Of a DNA stretch of 6,996 nt, positions 1-5,061 are shown piece after piece (the first letter of the stretch is position 1; every line of letters starts with the position of its first letter). Position numbers and translations under genes: made by a program. Origin of the DNA: an uncultured Flavobacteriaceae bacterium (GTDB lineage Bacteria; Bacteroidota; Bacteroidia; Flavobacteriales; Flavobacteriaceae); NCBI GenBank assembly GCA_945788155.1, contig CALZKX010000109.1:1-6996 (forward strand). The letters run 5' to 3'. The notes beneath the pieces were generated by a model, which was not told where the DNA came from, did not search any database, and saw only the letters and a list, made by a program, of their open reading frames with translations.

Positions 1-463
1 TCATTTGCAACTTAAGGTCTATAGCAAATTGGCGTGCCTTAACTTTCATGGCCTCTTCTTTATCTCTTGCAGCAGACCATATATCTATATCTCTTTGTGA
101 TGCTTTTCTATATATTTTAAAAACTTCTTCGGGTGTTTCGCTTATGTTTTTTCGCTTCATTTGCACGCGAACCAATTCGCCTACAAGCGTTACCATACCA
201 ATATCATGTCCTGATTGAGCTTGAGTAGCCACAACATCTCCAATGGTTAACGATAAATTTTCGATGTTTTTATAGTAGTGTTTCCTTCCGTTTTTAAAAC
301 GCACCTCAACCCAATTAAAAGGTTTTTCTCCATTAGGAAGCGACATGTTTGAAAGCCAGTCAAAAACAGTTAGTTTATTACAACTATCTGTACCGCAAGT
401 GCCGTTATTCTTGCATCCTTTGGGCTGACTGTTTTTACCAGTTGAGCAACTGTTACAAGCCAT
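1..463 (-). CDS. ricT: RicT-like PSP1-domain protein, 5' part only
   Basis: The 154 visible N-terminal residues run off the left window edge with no stop. The first 30 residues hold five cysteines (C3, C6, C17, C23, C28) among Gly/Ser/Asn/Lys, followed by VFDWLSNM and a PSP1-type domain from about residue 50 (VEVRFKNGRKHYY, then SLTIGDVVATQ and HDIGMVTLVGELV). This is the Bacteroidota form of RicT. In Bacillus the homologue YaaT/RicT forms the Fe-S-carrying Ric complex that steers RNase Y in mRNA maturation; the same role here is inferred from the family. The conserved cysteines of the C-terminal half lie outside the window. ATG at 463 is chosen because the Cys cluster follows directly, and the leader before it is A/T-rich without a Shine-Dalgarno site. 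It lies 116 bp downstream of the ferredoxin on the same strand, with no clear terminator between, so read-through is possible. Confidence 0.85.
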   Translation of the reverse strand, partial: MACNSCSTGKNSQPKGCKNNGTCGTDSCNKLTVFDWLSNMSLPNGEKPFNWVEVRFKNGRKHYYKNIENLSLTIGDVVATQAQSGHDIGMVTLVGELVRVQMKRKNISETPEEVFKIYRKASQRDIDIWSAARDKEEAMKVKARQFAIDLKLQM

Positions 464-534
464 ATATTTTTATATATTGATTCAGATGAATACTAATTAT
501 TCCCTGAAGAAAGTTCATAAATCCTTTAAAAAGG

Positions 535-565
535 TAAAGATAAGATTATTATACAGACTTTTAAA
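535..565 (-). promoter_or_regulatory. weak candidate housekeeping promoter for ricT
   Basis: On the minus strand TATCTTTA (542 to 535) matches 7 of 8 positions counted in TAnnTTTG, with TTT (565 to 563) 20 bp upstream as a poor -33 element. It would give ricT a leader of roughly 65 nt. The rest of the 464-579 gap shows only a small CCTTT/AAAGG hairpin and no T-tract terminator. The match is weak and could be chance in AT-rich DNA. Confidence 0.25.
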
Positions 566-579
566 GAAGCTTATTGAAT

Positions 580-810
580 TTAGATATTCTTTACGTTAAT
601 AATATTCACTGGACAGGCTTTTGCTGCTTTTTTGCAATCGCTATATATAACATGATCGTTGGATTTTAAAGTAAAAAAGCCTTTTTTATCTTTTGAATGC
701 AACAATACTGATTTACCATCTTTTTTAGACATTCTAAATTGATTTGGAGCCAATTCCACACAATAATTACAACCAATACATTTGTTTCGCTGAAGTGTAA
801 TAACAACCAT
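580..810 (-). CDS. small 4Fe-4S ferredoxin
   Basis: A 76-residue protein with the single-cluster ferredoxin pattern: C11-x2-C14-x2-C17 near the N terminus and C66-P near the C terminus, enough to bind one [4Fe-4S] cluster. C59 is an additional cysteine; in related monocluster ferredoxins two extra cysteines can form a disulfide, but only one is present here. The length is normal for a soluble bacterial monocluster ferredoxin. Its ATG overlaps the trhP stop codon by one base (TAATG), so the two are probably translationally coupled and made together. From this position I infer that it donates electrons to, or supports the cluster of, the TrhP protein; the sequence does not prove this. It is the last gene of the trhO-trhP-ferredoxin operon. 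Confidence 0.9.
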   Translation of the reverse strand: MVVITLQRNKCIGCNYCVELAPNQFRMSKKDGKSVLLHSKDKKGFFTLKSNDHVIYSDCKKAAKACPVNIINVKNI

Positions 811-2057
811 TAAGCCTCCACTTTATTTTCTACGATTTTGTATAATTTGTCTGAAGGTCTAATTTTAAAATCTAACGGAATGGTTACCGAATCTCCTTTT
901 GAGCCTTTGCCTAGCTCCTCGTCATTTACCAACATTTCTTTAACCTCAACTTCTTTAGCTCCTGTGGTTGGGCCTGTAATTAAAATAGTGTCGCCAATAT
1001 TCAAGTCATAAGCTTCAATTTTAAATTCGCCAATATTTGCTTTTGTGAAAAAGTGAACCCCTTTCCCGATGTACACCTTTTTTTGTGTGGCATGCGATCC
1101 TGAACCTTTGCTCCATTCACCCAGTTTTTGACCGAGATAGTAGCCGTTCCAAAACCCACGGTTATAGACTTTTTCAAGTTCTTGCATCCAATTTATCACT
1201 TCTTCTTTATTATATGTTCCATTTTCTATACTATCGATTGCTTCTCGATAACACTTAATAACCTTTGCAACGTACTCTGGCGCTCTACCTCGACCTTCAA
1301 TTTTTAAAACTTTTATTCCTGCACCAGCTATTTGGTCTAGAAAATCAATTGTGCACAAATCCTTTGGAGACATAATGTATTCATTATCTAACTCCATTTC
1401 AAATCCAGTTTCTTGGTCGATAACCGTGTATTTTTTTCGACAATTTTGTTTACAAGCGCCTCTATTTGCAGATGAATTGTGTGAATGTAAGCTCATATAA
1501 CATTTTCCAGAAACTGCCATACAAAGAGCACCATGGCCAAAAATTTCAATTTCAACAAGTTTCCCTGAAGGTCCTTTTATTTGTTCTTTTTCAATTTGCT
1601 CGGTAATCTTTTTTACTTGGCGCAAACTAAGTTCCCTACTTAACACCATCGTATCGGCAAACATGGCATAGAACTTTACCGTTTCAATGTTTGTGATATT
1701 AATTTGTGTAGATATATGCACTTCCATCCCTATTTCTCTAGCTGAAGCAATGACTGCTTGATCCATAGCAATGACTGCTGTAATATCTGCTTCTTTTGCT
1801 TTTTTGATGAGTGTTTTTACAATAGACAGATCATGATCGTAAATAATGGTGTTTAATGTAAGATAGGTTCGAGTATTTTTTTCTTTACAGCGTCTTGAAA
1901 TTTCTGTCAGGTCATTTAAGGTGAAATTAATGGAGGCTCTTGCTCTCATGTTTAATTGTTCCACACCAAAATAAACAGAATCTGCTCCATTATCCAGTGC
2001 CGCTTGAAGCGATTCGAAATTTCCGGCTGGTGCCATTAACTCTATTTTCTGCATCAT
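810..2057 (-). CDS. trhP: U32-family tRNA hydroxylation protein TrhP (YegQ type)
   Basis: 415 residues, close to the single-domain YegQ/TrhP type (E. coli about 450) and much shorter than RlhA. The N terminus has the typical APAGN...GADSVYFG strand. The U32 signature is complete at residues 171-189 (E171, F173, G176-A-L-C179, G184-x-C186, S189). Two more cysteines follow in GACKQNC (C202, C206), giving the four-Cys set seen in YegQ, probably Fe-S ligands. LSRELSL (139-145) and LKIEGRGR (251-258) are also family features; a small C-terminal beta domain spans about 325-412. Although often annotated as a peptidase or collagenase, TrhP members act with prephenate and Fe-S biogenesis in making 5-hydroxyuridine at tRNA U34; that role is assigned by family. 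Two ATGs are in tandem at 2057 and 2054 and either could start. It lies 7 bp after trhO and overlaps the ferredoxin. Confidence 0.9.
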   Translation of the reverse strand: MMQKIELMAPAGNFESLQAALDNGADSVYFGVEQLNMRARASINFTLNDLTEISRRCKEKNTRTYLTLNTIIYDHDLSIVKTLIKKAKEADITAVIAMDQAVIASAREIGMEVHISTQINITNIETVKFYAMFADTMVLSRELSLRQVKKITEQIEKEQIKGPSGKLVEIEIFGHGALCMAVSGKCYMSLHSHNSSANRGACKQNCRKKYTVIDQETGFEMELDNEYIMSPKDLCTIDFLDQIAGAGIKVLKIEGRGRAPEYVAKVIKCYREAIDSIENGTYNKEEVINWMQELEKVYNRGFWNGYYLGQKLGEWSKGSGSHATQKKVYIGKGVHFFTKANIGEFKIEAYDLNIGDTILITGPTTGAKEVEVKEMLVNDEELGKGSKGDSVTIPLDFKIRPSDKLYKIVENKVEA

Positions 2058-2064
2058 AGATATG

Positions 2065-3138
2065 TTATTTTTTATCGACTTTTAAAGTCTCAAAAATGTT
2101 TCTTAAATCTTTTTTAAATGGTAAATGATCTGCTCTTCCTTTTTTGAATATATCATTGCTATTGCCTTGGCCTTTTCTAAGAGCTTTTTGTTCTTCGTAA
2201 GGTAATGCGTGTATGTCTTTACAATTGGTTGAACAGCAGTTGCTCATCTCCCCCTTACAAGCATGACATTGAATAAACAACAAATGGCAAGCATCATTAG
2301 CACAATTGGTGTGTACATCAAAGGGATTACCACATTGGTGGCATTGTGCTATAACAGCATCACTTATTTTTTCGGCACGACGGTCATCAAACACAAAGTT
2401 TTTTCCAATAAATTTATTTTCCAACCCCTTGTCATTTACCTGTCGTGTGTATTCAATGATGCCACCTTCCAATTGATATACATTTTTAAACCCTTTATGC
2501 TTAAAATACGCACTCGCTTTTTCGCAACGAATTCCTCCTGTACAATACATAACAAGTTTTTTGTCTTCTTTATGGTTTTTTAAATCTTCTTCAATAATAT
2601 CTAAAGATTCTCTAAATGTATCAACATCTGGTGTCACAGCGTTTTTAAAATGTCCTATTTCGCTTTCGTAATGATTACGCATATCGACCAACACTGTATT
2701 TTCATCCTCAATTAGTTCGTTAAACGCATTGGCTCCAACATGGATTCCCTTATTTGTAACATCAAACGTATGGTCAATTAAACCATCTGCAACAATTTTA
2801 CGACGCACTTTTACCTTAAGTTTTAAAAAGGACATGTTGTCTTGTTCTATAGCAATGTTTAGTCTAATTCCTTTTAAAAAACTTATTGTATCGAGATGTG
2901 TTTTAAATTCGTTGAAACGATCTGCTGGGAGTGAAAGTTGTGCATTTATGCCTTCGTTAGCAACATAAATACGCCCTAAAACATCTAGTTGATTCCAAGC
3001 AACAAATAATTGATCCCTAAATTCTTGGGGATTGCCTATTTTGGCATATTGATAAAAAGAAAGTGTTAATCGATCTTTATTGGCTTTTTCGATTAATTCT
3101 GTCCTTTCTTTTGCACTTAATTTATTGTACAGTTGCAT
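2065..3138 (-). CDS. trhO: tRNA uridine(34) hydroxylase TrhO, rhodanese type
   Basis: 357 residues, the usual length for TrhO/YceA (E. coli about 350). Domains in order: an N-terminal TrhO_N (acylphosphatase-like) part at about 1-110, a rhodanese domain at about 135-235 with the active loop CTGGIRC (C199, C205) and the conserved EGGIIEY, then a Cys/His-rich tail (C266, C269, C279, C284, C291, C294, C301, C302, C306) that probably binds metal. The enzyme makes 5-hydroxyuridine at the wobble base of tRNA in an oxygen-dependent way, widening codon reading. Assignment rests on close resemblance to E. coli YceA across the rhodanese and tail segments. ATG at 3138 fits the family N terminus. It is the first gene of the operon, with its own promoter just upstream, and sits beside the second, TrhP-type route to the same modification. 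Confidence 0.95.
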   Translation of the reverse strand: MQLYNKLSAKERTELIEKANKDRLTLSFYQYAKIGNPQEFRDQLFVAWNQLDVLGRIYVANEGINAQLSLPADRFNEFKTHLDTISFLKGIRLNIAIEQDNMSFLKLKVKVRRKIVADGLIDHTFDVTNKGIHVGANAFNELIEDENTVLVDMRNHYESEIGHFKNAVTPDVDTFRESLDIIEEDLKNHKEDKKLVMYCTGGIRCEKASAYFKHKGFKNVYQLEGGIIEYTRQVNDKGLENKFIGKNFVFDDRRAEKISDAVIAQCHQCGNPFDVHTNCANDACHLLFIQCHACKGEMSNCCSTNCKDIHALPYEEQKALRKGQGNSNDIFKKGRADHLPFKKDLRNIFETLKVDKK

Positions 3139-3171
3139 GCTATACTAATTTAAGGTTAAAGAAATTTTTGG

Positions 3172-3200
3172 CAAAGGTACTGCTTTTGATTAAAAGGCAA
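3172..3200 (-). promoter_or_regulatory. housekeeping promoter of the trhO-trhP-ferredoxin operon
   Basis: On the minus strand TACCTTTG (3179 to 3172) is a perfect TAnnTTTG -7 box of Bacteroidota primary sigma factor, with TTG (3200 to 3198) 18 bp upstream as -33. Transcription would begin near 3165, leaving a leader of about 27 nt before the trhO ATG. It lies just beyond the 3211-3244 terminator, so trhO is insulated from the unit upstream. Confidence 0.7.
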
Positions 3201-3210
3201 TGTTTAACAT

Positions 3211-3244
3211 AAAAAAACACTTTGAAAAATTCAAAGTGTTTTTT
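3211..3244 (-). terminator. strong intrinsic terminator, bidirectional shape
   Basis: A perfect 15-bp stem (3212-3226 with 3230-3244) closes a 3-nt loop. On the minus strand it ends in a seven-T run, so it would stop leftward transcripts. No annotated gene ends here: trhO starts 72 bp further left and recA starts to the right. Its presence implies a leftward transcript originating in 3245-3518, which matches the ECF-type promoter at 3425-3453. It could also stop rightward RNA, but no rightward gene precedes it. Confidence 0.85.
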
Positions 3245-3305
3245 ATAGACTAACTCGTTATACAATATTTTTAATTCTTCTTATAAATTAAATCATTGAA
3301 TCGAG

Positions 3306-3398
3306 CTAACCACCATCGGCCTTAAAACTACCATTTATACAAATGGAAATAAAAAGACCAAATTTGGTTGTTGTTAAGGTTTTTTTAAAAAATTTCAT
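3306..3398 (-). CDS. candidate 30-residue small protein, ECF-regulated
   Basis: ATG at 3398 opens a 30-codon frame ending in TAG at 3306. The peptide starts MKFFKKTLTTTK, continues with a short hydrophobic stretch (FGLFISICI, about residues 14-22) and ends SFKADGG, so it is basic at the N terminus and weakly membrane-like, too short for a full signal peptide plus mature domain. Evidence for coding is positional: the ATG is 26 nt after the -10 element of the upstream ECF-type promoter, against 25 nt for the lipoprotein gene behind the matching promoter, and a terminator follows about 60 bp after the stop. After a -1 shift at the stop region the frame would stay open for 12 more codons (stop at 3271). 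I do not recognise the peptide, and no function is proposed. Confidence 0.45.
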   Translation of the reverse strand: MKFFKKTLTTTKFGLFISICINGSFKADGG

Positions 3399-3424
3399 AG
3401 CAAACTTTCCCAGTTACTAAATAG

Positions 3425-3453
3425 TAGATGTGAAAAGTTAAAAAAGGTTGCGT
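3425..3453 (-). promoter_or_regulatory. ECF-sigma-type promoter, leftward copy
   Basis: Read on the minus strand, this 29-bp segment carries GCAACC (3451 to 3446) and CATCTA (3430 to 3425) separated by 15 bp, the -35 (AAC core) and -10 (CGTCTA-like) arrangement of ECF promoters. It matches 28 of 29 positions of the copy at 4564-4592, which stands before the sigma-factor operon. It points at the small ORF 3398-3306. Its -35 box is 9 bp from the -33 box of the divergent recA promoter, so polymerases on the two would probably interfere. Confidence 0.7.
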
Positions 3454-3460
3454 CACACAA

Positions 3461-3490
3461 TTGTATTGTCTAAAAGATGTATTATTTTAG
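3461..3490 (+). promoter_or_regulatory. recA promoter
   Basis: TTG at 3461-3463 is followed after 19 bp by TATTTTAG (3483-3490), one mismatch from the Bacteroidota TAnnTTTG -7 box. Transcription would start near 3497, about 22 nt before the recA ATG. The -33 box is part of an 8-bp palindrome (ACAATTGT, 3457-3464). Confidence 0.55.
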
Positions 3491-3499
3491 CATCTATTA
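3471..3499. repeat. inverted repeat around the recA -7 box
   Basis: TAAAAGATG (3471-3479) and CATCTATTA (3491-3499) are complementary at 8 of 9 positions, with an 11-bp centre that holds the whole -7 element. The placement fits an operator for a repressor of recA. It resembles neither the CTG-N10-CAG nor the GAAC-N4-GTTC LexA box. Chance in AT-rich DNA is possible. Confidence 0.35.
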
Positions 3500-3518
3500 G
3501 AAACGAAATTTAAAAGAA

Positions 3519-4523
3519 ATGAGCAACGAAAAAGAAGCAAAATTAAAAGCGCTAAAACTTACATTGGATAAGTTAGATAAAGCTTACGGAAAAGGAACCG
3601 TAATGAAAATGAGCGATCAAGCAATAGAGGACATTGATGCTATTTCTTCTGGTTCGCTAGGTTTGGATATTGCTTTAGGTGTTGGTGGCTATCCTCGTGG
3701 TAGGGTTATAGAAATATATGGACCGGAATCTTCAGGGAAAACAACCTTAACGCTTCATGCAATTGCCGAAGCACAAAAAGCTGGAGGTATTGCCGCTTTT
3801 ATTGATGCTGAGCATGCTTTTGATAGGTTTTATGCTGAAAACTTAGGTGTAGATATTGATAACTTGATTATTTCACAGCCTGATAATGGTGAACAAGCTC
3901 TTGAAATTGCCGATAATTTAATTCGTTCGGGCGCTATTGATATTGTAGTGATAGATTCTGTTGCTGCATTAACCCCAAAGAGTGAAATTGAAGGTGAGAT
4001 GGGAGATTCAAAAATGGGGCTGCATGCGCGTTTAATGTCTCAGGCACTACGTAAACTAACTGCATCTATTAGCAAAACACATTGTACTGTAATTTTTATT
4101 AACCAACTACGTGAAAAAATTGGTGTTATGTTTGGCAACCCAGAAACAACCACTGGTGGTAATGCTCTTAAATTTTATGCTTCTGTTAGATTAGATATTC
4201 GTCGCTCAACTCAAATAAAAGATAGTAATGGGAGTGTTCTTGGAAACAAAACACGAGTTAAAGTTGTGAAAAATAAAGTCGCTCCACCATTTAGAATGGC
4301 AGAGTTTGATATTATGTATGGTGAAGGAATTTCCAAAGTTGGTGAGGTTTTAGATATCGCTGTAGATAATGAAATTGTAAAGAAGAGTGGATCTTGGTTT
4401 AGTTATCAAGAGGCTAAACTTGGTCAAGGTAGGGACGCCGTAAAAAATATGCTAAAAGACAATCCGGATTTAATGGATGAACTTGAAGAAAAAATAAAAG
4501 TCATAATTTCGAAAAATAAATAA
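3519..4523 (+). CDS. recA: recombinase RecA
   Basis: 334 residues, full length. RecA forms ATP-dependent filaments on single-stranded DNA, drives strand exchange in recombinational repair and serves as the coprotease of the SOS response. Visible landmarks: Walker A GPESSGKTT (68-76), catalytic Glu in DAEHA (E98), Walker B VVIDS (143-147), loop L1 around EGEMGDSKMG (158-167), and the L2 region from NQLREK through GNPETTTGGNALKFY (195-220) including Q196. The C terminus is lysine- and acid-rich (EKIKVIISKNK), shorter than in E. coli, as usual for Bacteroidota. No key residue is missing. ATG at 3519 fits the family N terminus and follows an A-rich leader. The gene is single, with its own promoter and terminator. 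It is flanked on both sides by matching ECF-type promoters that do not read into it. Confidence 0.99.
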   Translation: MSNEKEAKLKALKLTLDKLDKAYGKGTVMKMSDQAIEDIDAISSGSLGLDIALGVGGYPRGRVIEIYGPESSGKTTLTLHAIAEAQKAGGIAAFIDAEHAFDRFYAENLGVDIDNLIISQPDNGEQALEIADNLIRSGAIDIVVIDSVAALTPKSEIEGEMGDSKMGLHARLMSQALRKLTASISKTHCTVIFINQLREKIGVMFGNPETTTGGNALKFYASVRLDIRRSTQIKDSNGSVLGNKTRVKVVKNKVAPPFRMAEFDIMYGEGISKVGEVLDIAVDNEIVKKSGSWFSYQEAKLGQGRDAVKNMLKDNPDLMDELEEKIKVIISKNK

Positions 4524-4527
4524 AAAT

Positions 4528-4555
4528 AAAAAATCCCGCTAAGTCGGGATTTTTT
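4528..4555 (+). terminator. recA intrinsic terminator
   Basis: An 11-bp stem (4528-4538 with 4545-4555) with the GC core TCCCG/CGGGA, a 6-nt loop and a T-rich 3' arm begins 5 bp after the recA stop. It separates recA from the ECF-type promoter, whose matched segment begins 8 bp further on. Confidence 0.92.
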
Positions 4556-4563
4556 ATTGTACA

Positions 4564-4592
4564 ACGCAACCTTTTTCAACTTTTCACATCTA
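4564..4592 (+). promoter_or_regulatory. ECF-sigma-type promoter of the lipoprotein-sigma-anti-sigma operon
   Basis: GCAACC (4566-4571) and CATCTA (4587-4592) are 15 bp apart, the spacing and form of ECF promoters (AAC in the -35, C-x-TC-T in the -10). No TAnnTTTG housekeeping box is seen in this gap. As the operon encodes an ECF sigma factor, the simplest reading is positive autoregulation. The 29-bp segment matches 28 positions of the leftward copy at 3425-3453. The start point is expected near 4599, about 19 nt before the lipoprotein ATG. Confidence 0.75.
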
Positions 4593-4617
4593 GTTAATAA
4601 ATAACCCAAAATATGTG

Positions 4618-5034
4618 ATGAAAAAAACACTCCTATTTAGTTTTATTTTTATGTTGGCGTTTTCCTGTAGTTTAGATAACGACAATGAACTAAATGCCTA
4701 CTCCGAATTTGTGCCAATTCAAAGTGCTAGTTTTCCAGATTATTTTGAATTTGGTCAAATATACCAAATTACCTATAATTATTTAAGACCAAGTACTTGT
4801 TATAGTTTTAGGGATTTATATTATTTAAAAGAGGATAACACAAGAACTATTGCAGTTATTGCACATGTTTTGATAAGTGATAATTGTGAGCCTTTAGTTG
4901 ATGAAAATATAGAACGCTCATTTGATTTTAAAGTTAATGAGCAGACAGGGTCAACCTATTTTTTTAAATTTTGGCAAGGAGAAGATGAAGATGGTGAAGA
5001 TATATTTGTAACTTATGAAATAAGAGTACAATAA
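4618..5034 (+). CDS. putative lipoprotein, first gene of the ECF operon
   Basis: 138 residues from ATG 4618 (a GTG at 4615 would add one residue; ATG is preferred, 25 nt from the -10 element). The N terminus is a lipoprotein signal: MKKT, a hydrophobic stretch, then AFSC with C17 as the lipidated residue. The residues after it (SLDNDNE) are acidic, like the Bacteroidota signal for export to the outer-membrane surface. The mature part of about 120 residues looks all-beta, with two further cysteines (C61, C90) that could form a disulfide, and an acidic loop GEDEDGED (121-128) containing a DxDGxD pattern that might bind calcium. It resembles a family of unnamed flavobacterial lipoproteins found next to ECF sigma genes. 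Function is unknown; sensing or tuning of the envelope signal is a guess from context. The next gene starts 27 bp later. Confidence 0.82.
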   Translation: MKKTLLFSFIFMLAFSCSLDNDNELNAYSEFVPIQSASFPDYFEFGQIYQITYNYLRPSTCYSFRDLYYLKEDNTRTIAVIAHVLISDNCEPLVDENIERSFDFKVNEQTGSTYFFKFWQGEDEDGEDIFVTYEIRVQ

Positions 5035-5061
5035 AATTTAAATTAATTAACAATGTAATAG

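Larger units (their letters stand above)
3211..3418 (-). ncRNA. candidate short transcript from ECF-type promoter to terminator
   Basis: Bounded by the ECF-type promoter (3453-3425) and the terminator (3244-3211), a leftward RNA of about 200 nt is predicted. It carries a 30-codon ORF (3398-3306) but is also structured: a 12-bp palindrome at 3357-3368 and a 6-bp stem with a 4-nt loop at 3331-3346. It may therefore be a regulatory RNA, a small mRNA, or both. No known RNA family was recognised. The start is estimated from the -10 position only. Confidence 0.45.

Noticed and set aside
810..2057. Annotation of the U32 protein as a secreted protease or collagenase.
   Set aside because: There is no signal peptide, the close match is to YegQ/TrhP with the four-Cys set, and the neighbours are trhO and a ferredoxin.
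2263..2968. Two plus-strand open frames of 106 and 79 codons (2263-2583, 2729-2968).
   Set aside because: They lie antisense inside trhO, whose full-length conserved domains explain the sequence; the products look like no protein family and lack promoters.
3290..3315. A tRNA-like stretch on the minus strand (GGTTAGCTCGATTC).
   Set aside because: No acceptor stem, anticodon arm or CCA end can be placed around it.
3306..3334. A 13-codon minus-strand frame starting at 3334.
   Set aside because: It is very short, in a different frame from the better-placed ATG at 3398, and has no own initiation signals.
3425..4592. The inverted copies around recA as ends of a mobile element.
   Set aside because: There is no transposase or target duplication, and each copy stands at a fixed distance before an ATG in promoter form; recA is a core gene.
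4424..4630. Minus-strand open frame of 68 codons.
   Set aside because: It covers the recA 3' end, the recA terminator and the ECF-type promoter on the opposite strand; it is a shadow of recA with no promoter of its own.
5053..5055. ATG at 5053 as the sigma factor start.
   Set aside because: It is in frame but followed directly by TAA and TAG.
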